Positions 46,881 through 55,333 of a stretch of DNA of 64,000 nucleotides are shown one piece after another. The stretch comes from Protaetiibacter larvae (lineage in GTDB: Bacteria; Actinomycetota; Actinomycetes; Actinomycetales; Microbacteriaceae). The stretch covers positions 620,001 through 684,000 of the forward strand of contig NZ_CP043504.1 in the NCBI RefSeq assembly GCF_008365275.1. Direction: 5' to 3'. The first letter of the stretch is position 1. Each line of letters begins with the position of its first letter. Under the pieces are notes generated by a model. It was not told the DNA's origin, did not search any database, and saw only the letters and a program-made list of their open reading frames with translations. Position numbers and translations under genes: made by a program.

Positions 46881-47242
46881 CGGGGGTTCTCCTTGTCGTG
46901 GGGGTCGGTCGGGTCGTGGGGTTCGGTCGTCTCGAGGACGTCGGCGAGAGCGTCGAAGCTGTCGTTCCAGAAGCGTCGGTAGTCGCCGATCCAGGCGGAT
47001 GCGGCGGCGAGCGGACGGGCCTCGAGCGTCGCGGGGCGGTATTGCGCGTCGCGTCCGCGCGAGACGAGGCCGGCGCCTTCGAGCACCCGCAGGTGCTTCG
47101 ACACCGCCGCGAAGCTCATCGCGAACGGGCTCGCGAGCTCGCCCACGGTCGCCGCGCCCTGGGCGAGCCTCGTCAGCATGGCGCGGCGCGTGGGGTCGGC
47201 GAGCGCGGCGAAGGTGCGGCTGAGCGAATCGGTGCCGCTCAT
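46877..47242 (-). CDS. ArsR-family winged-helix regulator
   Basis: A 121-aa regulator: [40 protein letters not shown] (recognition helix) and [20 protein letters not shown]. Cysteines that bind metals in ArsR/SmtB are absent, so it is probably not a metal sensor. It belongs to the group co-encoded with SRPBCC proteins. The start is ATG at 47242; an imperfect inverted repeat AACCAAAC...GTGTGGTT lies just upstream and may be its own operator. Confidence 0.9.
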   Translation of the reverse strand: MSGTDSLSRTFAALADPTRRAMLTRLAQGAATVGELASPFAMSFAAVSKHLRVLEGAGLVSRGRDAQYRPATLEARPLAAASAWIGDYRRFWNDSFDALADVLETTEPHDPTDPHDKENPR

Positions 47243-47264
47243 GCAGGACCTCTTTCACTTATTC

Positions 47265-47291
47265 AACCAAACAGTTCTCTACCGTGTGGTT
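47265..47291. promoter_or_regulatory. candidate ArsR operator
   Basis: AACCAAAC (47265-47272) and GTGTGGTT (47284-47291) are inverted repeats with one mismatch, 22 bp upstream of the ArsR start codon. Confidence 0.35.
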
Positions 47292-47356
47292 TAGTACACC
47301 ATCTCGACCGCCAACCGTCAAGCCCGCCCGCAGGCCGCGCCACCGACACGGCGGCG

Positions 47357-48688
47357 TCAGGCGGATGCCCGTCGACGGGGGGCCATCCACCGGCTGCCCG
47401 CCGCGCGCGGCACCAGCGTGAGGGCGCGGATGCCGTAGAAGCCGACGCCGTAGGCCAGCTGGATGCCGAGCACGGCTGCGGGGGCGCCCGCAGAGGCGGG
47501 GGTCTGCGCCGCCCACCACAGCAGCGGCAGATACACCGCGAGGTTCACGACGCCCGCGAGCGCCAGGTAGCGGCCGTCGTTCGCGCCGATGAGCACCCCG
47601 TCGAGCACGAACACGAGCGCGCCGAGCGGCATCGTCGCGGCGAGCACCCACGCGCCCGGCGGCACCGCGGCGATCACCGCGGCATCCGAGGAGAACACCG
47701 TCCCGACACAAGGCGCCGCGGCCGCGAGCGCCGCGCCGAGCGCGCACCCGGATCCGATCCCCCACAGCAGCAGGCGCCGCACCGTCGCGCGCACCTCGCT
47801 CGGGCTCCCGGCGCCGAGATCGAAGCCGATCATCGCCTGCGCGGCGATCGCGAAGGCGTCGAGGGCGAGCGCGAGCAGGAACGTCACCTGGAACAGCACC
47901 TGGGTGGAGGCGAGCACGGTGGTGCCGAGCTCCGTCGCGACGACGACCGTGGCGATGAGGGCGACGCGCAGCGTGAGGGTTCGCAGCAGCATCCAGAAGC
48001 CGGCGCGGGCGGCGGACGCCACCCCCGGCAGCCGCAGGCCCAGACGCGCACCCGCGCGACGCGCGTGCCGGATGGCGATCGCGATGCAGGCGAGCGCCAT
48101 CCCCCACTGGGCGGCGACGGTGCCGACCGCGGAGCCCGCGATCCCCCAGCCGGCGCCGTAGATGAGGATCGCGTTGAGGGCCGCGTTGGCGGCGAACCCG
48201 ACGACCGCGATGACGAGCGGGGTGCGGGTGTCCTGCAGGCCGCGGAACAGGCCGGTCGCCGCGATGACGGCGAGCATGGCGGGGATGCCGGCGGAGGAGA
48301 TCGCGAGGTACACCCCGGCGAGCTCGGTGACGGCGGGATCCGCGCCGAAGCCGGCGGCGAGCGGATGCGCCAGGAACGGCCCGGCGACCGCGAGCACGAC
48401 GCCGAGCGCGAGCGCGAGCCAGATGCCGTCGATTCCCGCCCGCACGGCGCCCGCCCGATCACCCGCACCGACGAGGCGCGCGACCGCCGGTGTGGTGGCG
48501 TAGGCGAGGAAGACCAGCAGCCCGATCGCGGTCTGCAGCACCGTGCTCGCGATGCCGAGGGCCGCGAGGGGCTCGATGCCGAGGTGCCCGACGAGCGCGG
48601 TGTCGGTCACCAGGAAGAGCGGCTCGGCCACGAGCGCGCCCAGTGCGGGCACGGCGAGCGTGAGGATCCGCCGGTCGATCGCGCGCAT
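47357..48688 (-). CDS. MATE-family efflux transporter (DinF-like)
   Basis: A 443-aa protein with about twelve membrane segments in two pseudo-symmetric halves. It begins MRAIDRRILTLAVPALGALV and has EPLFLVTDTALVGHLG, then GLFRGLQDTRTPLVIAVVGF and LDAFAIAAQAMIGFDLGAGS. These motifs fit the DinF branch of cation-coupled MATE exporters of drugs or metabolites. The substrate is unknown. The same strand and a family B repeat separate it from the MFS gene. Confidence 0.9.
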   Translation of the reverse strand: MRAIDRRILTLAVPALGALVAEPLFLVTDTALVGHLGIEPLAALGIASTVLQTAIGLLVFLAYATTPAVARLVGAGDRAGAVRAGIDGIWLALALGVVLAVAGPFLAHPLAAGFGADPAVTELAGVYLAISSAGIPAMLAVIAATGLFRGLQDTRTPLVIAVVGFAANAALNAILIYGAGWGIAGSAVGTVAAQWGMALACIAIAIRHARRAGARLGLRLPGVASAARAGFWMLLRTLTLRVALIATVVVATELGTTVLASTQVLFQVTFLLALALDAFAIAAQAMIGFDLGAGSPSEVRATVRRLLLWGIGSGCALGAALAAAAPCVGTVFSSDAAVIAAVPPGAWVLAATMPLGALVFVLDGVLIGANDGRYLALAGVVNLAVYLPLLWWAAQTPASAGAPAAVLGIQLAYGVGFYGIRALTLVPRAAGSRWMAPRRRASA

Positions 48689-48714
48689 CCGCCCACGCTA
48701 TCCGGCTGTGGTGC

Positions 48715-48795
48715 TCGTGGCGCGGCTGGAGCTACGACCTCGCGGCGGGAGGCGTTTCCCCCGCCCCCGGGTCACGGCTCCAGCCGCGCCATGAA
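48715..48795. repeat. palindromic repeat family B, copy 3
   Basis: Arms TGGCGCGGCTGGAGC (48718-48732) and GCTCCAGCCGCGCCA (48777-48791), perfect over 15 bp, around a core TACGACCTCGCGGCGGGAGG...CCCCCGCCCCCGGGTCA. It fills most of the gap between the MFS and MATE genes. Confidence 0.9.
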
Positions 48796-48803
48796 CCCCC
48801 GAG

Positions 48804-50024
48804 TCAGAGGGGGCGGCGGGCGGCGGCGCGCTCGCGGGCGGCGGGGGCCGCGAGGGTGGCCAGGATGATGAGGCCGAAGACGATGAGCAGCGCGTTCAGC
48901 ACCCCCACGTGCTCGCCGACGACGCCGAGCAGGGGCGGCCCGACCAGGAAGGCGCAGTAGCCGACGGTCGCGACGGCGGAGACGCGGGCGGCGGCGCGCG
49001 CCGGCTCGTCCGCGGCGGCCGACATGGCGATCGGGAAGCCGAGCGAGGCACCGAGCCCCCACAGCACGATCCCGACGACGGCGATCGGGATGATCGGCAC
49101 GAAGATCACGAGCGCGAGCCCGACCGCGGCGGCGGCGCCGGTGATCCGCACCATCGCGACGCGGCCGAGGCGGTCGATGAGCGGCCCGCCGACGAGGCGC
49201 CCCACCATCATCGCGGCGGTGAACACGGTGAAGAGGGCAGCCGCCTGGCCGTTCTCGAGGCCGCGGTCGTCGACGAGCCCGAGCGAGAGCCAGTCGCCCG
49301 CCGACCCCTCGGTGAACGCCATCCCGAGGGCGATGAGCCCGATCGCGAGGGTGCGCGGTTCGAGCCAGATGCCCATCCGGTCGCGGAAGCTCACGTGCTC
49401 CACCGCCTCGCCGGTCTCGGCGTGCGTCGCGACCCGCGGGATGGCGCGCGGCGCGAAGGCCGCGCCGATCAGCAGCAGCACCGCGAGCACCGAGAAGTGG
49501 ATGGCGGGGTCGATGCCGGCGAACGCGGCCGCGGTGCCGATCGAGGTGCCGACGACCATCCCGGCGCTCCAGCTGGCGTGGAAGAGCGGCATGATCGTGC
49601 GGCCGATCGCCTTCTCGACCGCGGCGCCCTCGACGTTCATGGCGACGTCGCAGATGGCCGAGCCGAAGCCGTAGAGGGCCATGCCGGCGACGACGACCGC
49701 GAAGCTGCCGATGACCGAGGTGCCCACGCCGATCACCACGAGTGCGACCGCGCACACGGTGAGCATGATGCCGATGCTGCGGCGACCGCCGAGCCACTGG
49801 ATGACGTGGCTGGCGAGCAGCAGGCCCACGATCGAGCCGGCCGAGACGCCGAAGATGAGGTAGCCGACCGCGGAGGTCGACAGCTCGAGGTGGTCGCGGA
49901 TGGCCGGGATGCGGATCACCCAGGTGGCGGCGCCCAAGCCGTTGAGGGCGAAGACCGCGAAGGTGGCGTTGCGCCAGGCGGTCGCGTGGGCGGGGCGCGC
50001 GGTGCGGGCGGGGGAGGTCGTCAT
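48804..50024 (-). CDS. MFS transporter (YbjJ-like)
   Basis: A 406-aa protein with twelve membrane helices. It starts with an unstructured Ala/Thr/Arg N-terminus, then NATFAVFALNGLGAATWVIR. MFS loop motifs occur as HVIQWLGGRRSIGI and GPLIDRLGRVAMVR. GFGSAICDVAMNVEGAAVEK near residue 123 is typical of the YbjJ/Fsr-like group with unknown substrates, possibly sugars. It is divergent from a LacI regulator, and two back-to-back operators lie in the shared promoter, so it is probably repressed by that regulator. Confidence 0.88.
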   Translation of the reverse strand: MTTSPARTARPAHATAWRNATFAVFALNGLGAATWVIRIPAIRDHLELSTSAVGYLIFGVSAGSIVGLLLASHVIQWLGGRRSIGIMLTVCAVALVVIGVGTSVIGSFAVVVAGMALYGFGSAICDVAMNVEGAAVEKAIGRTIMPLFHASWSAGMVVGTSIGTAAAFAGIDPAIHFSVLAVLLLIGAAFAPRAIPRVATHAETGEAVEHVSFRDRMGIWLEPRTLAIGLIALGMAFTEGSAGDWLSLGLVDDRGLENGQAAALFTVFTAAMMVGRLVGGPLIDRLGRVAMVRITGAAAAVGLALVIFVPIIPIAVVGIVLWGLGASLGFPIAMSAAADEPARAAARVSAVATVGYCAFLVGPPLLGVVGEHVGVLNALLIVFGLIILATLAAPAARERAAARRPL

Positions 50025-50060
50025 GGTGGATCCGAGGGTGCTGGCTGTCGGGCGAAGTAA

Positions 50061-50088
50061 TCGAATCGATTCGATCGAATCGTTTCGA
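50061..50088. promoter_or_regulatory. two adjoining LacI-type operators
   Basis: TCGAATCGATTCGA (50061-50074, perfect palindrome) is followed without gap by TCGAATCGTTTCGA (50075-50088, one mismatch pair). The central CG step is typical of LacI/PurR operators. They lie in the 79-bp gap between divergent MFS and lacI-type genes. Confidence 0.75.
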
Positions 50089-50103
50089 GTAGGCTAGCGC
50101 GCG

Positions 50104-51159
50104 ATGAGCGAACCCGCAAACCCTCGCCCCACGCTCGCCGCCGTCGCGGCGCTCGCGGGGGTCTCGGCATCCACGGCATCCCTCGTCTTCAGCGGCGCCG
50201 GACCCGTCTCGGAGGCCACCCGGGCCCGGGTGAGGGAGGCCGCGGCCGCGCTCGACTACGCGGGCCCCGACCCCACGGCGCGCTCGCTGCGGCGCGGCCG
50301 CACGGGCGTCATCGGCGTGGTCACCGAGGACCGCCTCGGCGAGGCGTTCCGCGATCCGATCAACCTCGCGCTGCTCGACGGCCTGGGGGAGGAGCTCGCC
50401 GACGAGGGCTACGGGCTGCTCGTGCTGCCCTGGAGCGGTCCCGCAGGGGTCGACCTCTCGGCGGCGCCCATGGATGCCGCCGTGCTACTCGGCTGCAGCG
50501 CCGACCTCGCGCGCTCGGTCGAGGCGCTGCAACGCCGGCGCATCCCGCTCGTCGCGATCGAGGCGCCCGCGCTTCCCGGCGTGGTGGGCATCGACCTCGA
50601 CAACGCCGAGGCGACCCGGCGCGGGGCGACGCTGCTGCGTGAGCTCGGCCACGAACGCGTGGCGCTCGTCACCCTGCCGCTCGACCTCGACCGCACTCGC
50701 GGCCCGCTGACGCCGGAGCGCGAGGCCGCCGGCTCGGCGTTCACGGCGGCCGAGCGCATCCGCGGCGCCCGCTCGGTGTTCCCGGATACGGCGGGCATCT
50801 CGGCGGCCGGCAGCTCGGTCGCCGAGGGCCATGCCGCCGGGCTCGCGCTCCTGGGCGGCGACCCGGCGCACCGTCCGACGGCGATCATCGCGCAGAGCGA
50901 CCTGCTCGCGGCGGGCGTCATCCTCGCCGCCGAGGAGCTCGGGATCGCGGTCCCGGACCAGCTGAGCGTGCTCGGCTTCGACGGCATCCGCCTCGACGGC
51001 ATCACGACCCACCGGCTCACGACGCTCGTGCAGCCCGCGATCGAGAAGGGTCGCGCGGCGGGTCGGGCCGTGCGCGAGGCGCTCGCGGGGGGCGCACCGT
51101 CGTCGGTGGCCTTCGTCTCGAGCCTGCGCGTGGGCACCACGACCGCCCCCGCACCCTAG
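50104..51159 (+). CDS. LacI-family transcriptional regulator
   Basis: A 351-aa regulator. The N-terminal HTH reads PTLAAVAALAGVSASTASLV (about 8-27), with the hinge helix near 50-60, then a periplasmic-binding-protein-like effector domain (GVIGVVTEDRLGEAF; STAEGHAAGLALL-like segment; LSVLGFDGIRLDGITTHRLT). The effector is probably a sugar or nucleoside, unknown here. It likely controls the divergent MFS transporter and itself through the paired operators directly upstream. Confidence 0.92.
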   Translation: MSEPANPRPTLAAVAALAGVSASTASLVFSGAGPVSEATRARVREAAAALDYAGPDPTARSLRRGRTGVIGVVTEDRLGEAFRDPINLALLDGLGEELADEGYGLLVLPWSGPAGVDLSAAPMDAAVLLGCSADLARSVEALQRRRIPLVAIEAPALPGVVGIDLDNAEATRRGATLLRELGHERVALVTLPLDLDRTRGPLTPEREAAGSAFTAAERIRGARSVFPDTAGISAAGSSVAEGHAAGLALLGGDPAHRPTAIIAQSDLLAAGVILAAEELGIAVPDQLSVLGFDGIRLDGITTHRLTTLVQPAIEKGRAAGRAVREALAGGAPSSVAFVSSLRVGTTTAPAP

Positions 51160-51161
51160 CC

Positions 51162-51233
51162 TCCGCACGTCAGGAGAAGGCACCGGTCAGTGGATGCGGC
51201 GGCCGCGAATCGACCGGATCTCCTGAGTTGCGG
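51162..51233. repeat. palindromic repeat family C, copy 2
   Basis: Left arm CCGCACGTCAGGAGA and right arm TCTCCTGAGTTGCGG match those of copy 1, with two mismatched bases in the left arm. The core differs. It begins 3 bp after the lacI-type stop and lies between convergent genes. Confidence 0.75.
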
Positions 51234-51249
51234 TTGCGGACTCGCGGGA

Positions 51250-52233
51250 TCAGGCGCGGGCGGCCAGGCGGTCGAAGGCGGCGTCGAGGGTGGGGTCGAC
51301 GGTGCGTCGGGACGCGTCGGCCCGGTGCCAGGCGACGATCTCGCGGGCGCCCTGGGCGAAGGGGGTCGTGGCGACCCAGCCGGGGACGAGGGTCTTGATG
51401 CGGGTGTTGTCGAAGAGCACCGAGTGCGCCTTGTCGCCGATGAGGCCGGGACCCATTTCCGGGATCTCGCGGGCGATCGCATCCGAGGCGACGTGCACGA
51501 TCCGGGGTTCCACGCCGAGGGCGCGGCCCAACTCGCGGGTGATCTCGTCCCAGGTGAGCGACTCGTCGCCGGTGATCTGCACGGGCGAGCCGATCGCGTG
51601 CGCGTTGCCGAACAGGCCCACGAAGGCGCGCGCGAAGTCGCGGGTGTGGGTGAGCGTCCACCAGCTCGTGCCGTCGCCGTGCACGATGACGGGCTTGCCG
51701 TCGAGGATGCGCTGCAGCGTCGTCCAGCCGCCCTCGAGCGGGATGAGGGTCTCGTCGTAGGTGTGCGAGGGACGGACGATCGTGACCGGGAAGCCCGTGT
51801 CGCGGTAGGCGCGCGTGAGCACGTCCTCGCTCGCGATCTTGTTGCGCGAGTACTCCCAGAACGGGTTGCGCAGCGGGGTCGACTCGACGATCGGCAGCTG
51901 CGCGATCGGCTTCTGGTACACGGATGCCGAGGAGATGTAGAGGTACTGGCCGGTGCGTCCGCCGAAGAGGGCGACATCCGCCTCGACCTGACTCGGGAGG
52001 AAGGAGCGGAAGGTGGCGACCACGTCGAACTCGCGCGAGCCGACCGCCGCGGCGATGGAGGCCGGATCGTCCGCGTCGCCGATGATCGTCTCGGCACCCT
52101 CGATCGGCGGCCGGGTGGTCGAGCGGCCGCGGTTGAGCAGGGTGACGTCGTACCCCCGTTCGACGGCCAGCTTCGACACCGAGGAGCTGATGATCCCGTT
52201 GCCGCCGATGATGAGCACCCGTTGCGCAGTCAC
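51250..52233 (-). CDS. NAD-dependent epimerase/dehydratase (extended SDR)
   Basis: A 327-aa Rossmann enzyme. The cofactor loop is VLIIGGNGIISSSVSKLA (about 6-23), the catalytic Ser-Tyr-Lys set is YISSASVYQKP and EYSRNKIASEDVL. Late motifs THTRDFARAFVGLF and ITGDESLTWDEITREL fit nucleotide-sugar epimerases and related proteins such as CsrA-like mRNA-binding homologues in plastids. Substrate unknown. GTG start at 52233. Divergent from the M13 peptidase; the gap between them is almost filled by a family B repeat. Confidence 0.88.
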   Translation of the reverse strand: MTAQRVLIIGGNGIISSSVSKLAVERGYDVTLLNRGRSTTRPPIEGAETIIGDADDPASIAAAVGSREFDVVATFRSFLPSQVEADVALFGGRTGQYLYISSASVYQKPIAQLPIVESTPLRNPFWEYSRNKIASEDVLTRAYRDTGFPVTIVRPSHTYDETLIPLEGGWTTLQRILDGKPVIVHGDGTSWWTLTHTRDFARAFVGLFGNAHAIGSPVQITGDESLTWDEITRELGRALGVEPRIVHVASDAIAREIPEMGPGLIGDKAHSVLFDNTRIKTLVPGWVATTPFAQGAREIVAWHRADASRRTVDPTLDAAFDRLAARA

Positions 52234-52253
52234 CCCGCAAGTCTACGGAGCGC

Positions 52254-52335
52254 TTCATGGCGCGGCTGGAGCTACGACCCCACGGCGGGAGGCGTTTCCC
52301 CCGCCGCAGGGTCACGGCTCCAGCCGCGCCATGAA
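52254..52335. repeat. palindromic repeat family B, copy 4
   Basis: The best-preserved copy: perfect 19-bp arms, TTCATGGCGCGGCTGGAGC (52254-52272) and its complement (52317-52335), around ACGGCGGGAGGCGTTTCCCC. It occupies most of the 139-bp gap between two divergent genes, so it overlaps or displaces their promoters. Confidence 0.92.
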
Positions 52336-52372
52336 CCGACGCAGGGGTGGGGGCGCGCTTAGGCTGGGCGGC

Positions 52373-54358
52373 ATGAGTGACGACCTTGCCGCCGACGCGA
52401 ACCCGCACACCGCATCCGGGATCGCCCTCGACGAGCTCGACCCGGGCATCCGTCCGCAGGACGACCTGTTCCGGCACGTCAACGGCGCCTGGATCGCGCG
52501 CACCGAGATCCCCGCCGACAAGGCGCGCTACGGCTCCTTCTATCTGCTCGCCGAAGCCGCCGAGCGGGCCGTGCGCGCGATCATCGAGGAGGCCCAGCAG
52601 GCCGAGCCGGGCACCGAGGAGCGCAAACTCGGCGACCTCTACGCGAGCTTCCTCGACGAGGAGCGCATCGAAGCGCTCGGCTGGGAGCCGATCCGCGCCG
52701 AGCTGGCCGAGGTCGCGACCCTCGGCGACATCCCCGCGTTCCTGCGCGCCCTCGGCGCCTTCGAGCGCAACGGCGTCGGCGGGTTCTTCGGCGCCTTCGT
52801 CGACAACGACCCGGGCGACCCGGAGCGCTACCTCGTCTTCCTCGAGCAGTCCGGCCTGGGACTCCCCGACGAGTCGTACTACCGCGAGGAGAAGTTCGCC
52901 GAGATCCGCGCGGCGTACCTCGTGTTCCTCGAACGGATGCTGACCCTCGCGGGCTTCGACGCCGCGGCCGAGCGCGCCGCCCGCATCCTCGAGCTCGAGA
53001 CCGCGATCGCATCCCACCACTGGGACAAGGTGCGCACCCGCGACAGCCAGGCCACCTACAACCCGCTCAGCTGGTCCGAGACGGCGGCGCTCGCAGCGCC
53101 CGTCCCGCTCGACGAGTGGCTCGCGGGCCTCGAGGTGCCGGCCGGCTCCTTCGACACCGTCGTGGTGCGCGAGCCGAGCTTCGTGACCGGCCTCGCGAGT
53201 CTGCTCACCGAGGATCGCCTCGAGGCCTGGCGCGACTGGCTGCGCATCCAGCTCATCCGCTCGGTCGCCGCCTACCTGCATGCCGAGGTCGTGGAGACCA
53301 ACTTCGACTTCTACGGCAAGACCCTCACCGGCACGCCCGAGCTGCGCGCCCGCTGGAAGCGCGGCGTCTCGTTCGTGGAGGGGGCGATGGGCGAGGCGGT
53401 GGGCAAGGTGTACGTCGAGCGGCACTTCAGCCCGGACGCCAAGACCTCGATGGATGCGCTCGTCGCGAACCTCGTGGAGGCCTACCGCGCATCCATCGAG
53501 AACCTCGACTGGATGACCGACGCGACCCGCGTGCGCGCCCTCGAGAAGCTCGCCAAGTTCACCCCCAAGATCGGCTACCCGACGAAGTGGCGCGACTACT
53601 CGGCGCTCACGGTCGACGCCTCCGACCTCGTCGGCAACGTGCGGGCCACGAGCGCCTTCGAGTTCGCCCGCGAGCTGGGCAAGATCGGCAAGCCGATCGA
53701 CCGCGACGAGTGGTTCATGACCCCGCAGACCATCAACGCGTACTACAACCCCGGCTTCAACGAGATCGTGTTCCCGGCGGCGATCCTGCAGTATCCGTTC
53801 TTCGACGAGGCGCGGGACGCGGCGGCCAACTACGGTGCGATCGGCGCGGTGATCGGCCACGAGATCGGGCACGGCTTCGACGACCAGGGCTCGCAGTACG
53901 ACGGCGACGGCCGGCTCACCGACTGGTGGACGGCGGACGATCGCGCCGCGTTCGAGGCGCGCACGGCGGCGCTCATCGCCCAGTACGACGCCCTCGAGCC
54001 GGCGCAGCTGCCCGGCCACCACGTCAACGGCGCGCTCACGATCGGCGAGAACATCGGGGACCTCGGCGGCCTCGGCATCGCCTGGAAGGCGTACCTTCTG
54101 TCGCTCGGCGGCGAGGAGCCGCCCGTGGTGGACGGGTTGACGGGGGCCGAGCGCTTCTTCCTCAGCTGGGCCCAGGCGTGGCAGATCAAGCTGCGCGACG
54201 AGGAGGCGCTGCGGCTGCTGTCGATCGACCCGCACTCCCCGAACGAGTTCCGCTGCAACCAGATCGTGCGCAACGTGGACGCCTTCGCCGCGGCCTTCGC
54301 GCTCGCACCCGGCGACGCGCTCTGGCTCGATCCCGCCGACAGGGTCACCATTTGGTAG
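52373..54358 (+). CDS. pepO: M13-family zinc metallopeptidase (PepO-like)
   Basis: A 661-aa neprilysin-like peptidase. The zinc motif is HEIGH (496-500) within AVIGHEIGHGFDDQGSQYDG; the third ligand is the Glu of the downstream helix at GALTIGENIGDLGGLGIAWK. NAYYNPGFNEIVFPAAILQYP is the upstream substrate-site signature. No signal peptide or membrane anchor is seen, so it is likely cytosolic, as with many actinobacterial homologues. It hydrolyses oligopeptides. ATG at 52373. The serine hydrolase gene that follows overlaps its end by 7 bp. Confidence 0.93.
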   Translation: MSDDLAADANPHTASGIALDELDPGIRPQDDLFRHVNGAWIARTEIPADKARYGSFYLLAEAAERAVRAIIEEAQQAEPGTEERKLGDLYASFLDEERIEALGWEPIRAELAEVATLGDIPAFLRALGAFERNGVGGFFGAFVDNDPGDPERYLVFLEQSGLGLPDESYYREEKFAEIRAAYLVFLERMLTLAGFDAAAERAARILELETAIASHHWDKVRTRDSQATYNPLSWSETAALAAPVPLDEWLAGLEVPAGSFDTVVVREPSFVTGLASLLTEDRLEAWRDWLRIQLIRSVAAYLHAEVVETNFDFYGKTLTGTPELRARWKRGVSFVEGAMGEAVGKVYVERHFSPDAKTSMDALVANLVEAYRASIENLDWMTDATRVRALEKLAKFTPKIGYPTKWRDYSALTVDASDLVGNVRATSAFEFARELGKIGKPIDRDEWFMTPQTINAYYNPGFNEIVFPAAILQYPFFDEARDAAANYGAIGAVIGHEIGHGFDDQGSQYDGDGRLTDWWTADDRAAFEARTAALIAQYDALEPAQLPGHHVNGALTIGENIGDLGGLGIAWKAYLLSLGGEEPPVVDGLTGAERFFLSWAQAWQIKLRDEEALRLLSIDPHSPNEFRCNQIVRNVDAFAAAFALAPGDALWLDPADRVTIW

Positions 54359-55260
54359 ACGCCCCCGCGCTCCCCGAACGTCGCGCGCGCGCGCATCAGG
54401 CGCGCGTGCCGCGGCATCGCGCCGAGCAGGCGGAGCCCCGCTTCTCGGGTGCCTTCTCGGCGCTCGGGGGGCTCGCCTACGGCGGGGCGCAGGTGTCGGC
54501 GTCGGTCATCGACCTCGACTCGGATGAGCGGGTCGTCTCGATCGACGACCGGATCGTGCTGCCCACGGCATCCGTGGGCAAGATCCTGCTGCTCATCGAG
54601 GTGTCGGCGCGGATGAGCGACCAGCGCGCCCCGGCGCTCGAGGTGCTCGACAAGACCTCCCGGGACGCCGTCGGCGACTCGGGACTGTGGCGCCACCTGC
54701 AGGCGCGCACCCTGCCGGTGGCCGACCTGGCGACTCTCGTGGGGGCGACGAGCGACAACCTCGCCACCAACGTGCTGCTGCGCGAGGTGGGGCTGGATGC
54801 CGTGCGCGAGCGCACCGAGGGGTTGGGGCTGCTGCGCACCGCGTTGCTGGATCTGGTGCGCGACGCCCGCGGCCCCGACGATGCACCGCAGCTCTCGGTC
54901 GGCTCGACGTCCGAGTTGGCCTGGCTCTTCGCGGCCCTCGCCCGAGGTCAGGTGGTGGACGCGCTGACCTCCTCCCGGGTGCTCGGCTGGCTCTCGCTCA
55001 ACACCGACCTCTCGATGGTGGCGAGCGCGTTCGGGGTCGATCCGCTCTCGCATCGGGGGGTCGACCACGGGCTGCAGCTCGTGAACAAGACCGGGTCGGA
55101 TGCGGGGGTGCGCTCGGAGGCGGGCATCCTGCGCGGTCCGCGGCGCGGGGTCGCGTACGCGGTGTCGGTGCAGTTCAACGACGGCTCGATCGCCGCGCGA
55201 CTGCGGGTGCTCGACGCCCTGCGCACCGTCGGGCTGGATCTGCTGGAGTACGTGCACTGA
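54352..55260 (+). CDS. SxxK serine hydrolase of the class A beta-lactamase fold
   Basis: A 302-aa protein with the three penicillin-recognising motifs: S74-V-G-K77 in LPTASVGKILL, S134-D-N136 in GATSDNLATN and K246-T-G in LVNKTGSDAG. The omega-loop Glu-166 motif of true class A beta-lactamases is not found (the region reads TALLDLVRDARGPDD), and no secretion signal is visible. It may be a DD-peptidase-like or other hydrolase. The start is uncertain: TTG at 54352 overlaps the M13 stop; no ATG or GTG gives a better fit. It is probably co-translated with the peptidase. Confidence 0.75.
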   Translation: MVDAPALPERRARAHQARVPRHRAEQAEPRFSGAFSALGGLAYGGAQVSASVIDLDSDERVVSIDDRIVLPTASVGKILLLIEVSARMSDQRAPALEVLDKTSRDAVGDSGLWRHLQARTLPVADLATLVGATSDNLATNVLLREVGLDAVRERTEGLGLLRTALLDLVRDARGPDDAPQLSVGSTSELAWLFAALARGQVVDALTSSRVLGWLSLNTDLSMVASAFGVDPLSHRGVDHGLQLVNKTGSDAGVRSEAGILRGPRRGVAYAVSVQFNDGSIAARLRVLDALRTVGLDLLEYVH

Positions 55261-55315
55261 TCGGGGATGGGGTGGTTCTACCCCCACTTCTCCCCAGATC
55301 GCGTTTTCCTCTTGC

Positions 55316-55333
55316 GCCCCCCGTCCGGGGGGC
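55316..55333. terminator. hairpin after the serine hydrolase
   Basis: GCCCCCC-GTCC-GGGGGGC, a perfect 7-bp stem with a tetraloop, 56 bp past the stop codon, with no T-run after it. The remaining 55334-55535 is non-coding leader of the surface protein and shows no clear promoter. Confidence 0.45.

Noticed and set aside
51170-54235. A long minus-strand frame opposite the M13 peptidase
   Set aside because: The plus strand encodes a complete peptidase with HEIGH; the antisense product is low-complexity and joins onto part of the epimerase in another frame.
54352-55260. Calling the SxxK protein a resistance beta-lactamase
   Set aside because: The general-base Glu of class A enzymes and a secretion signal are not visible, so only a fold-level assignment is supported.
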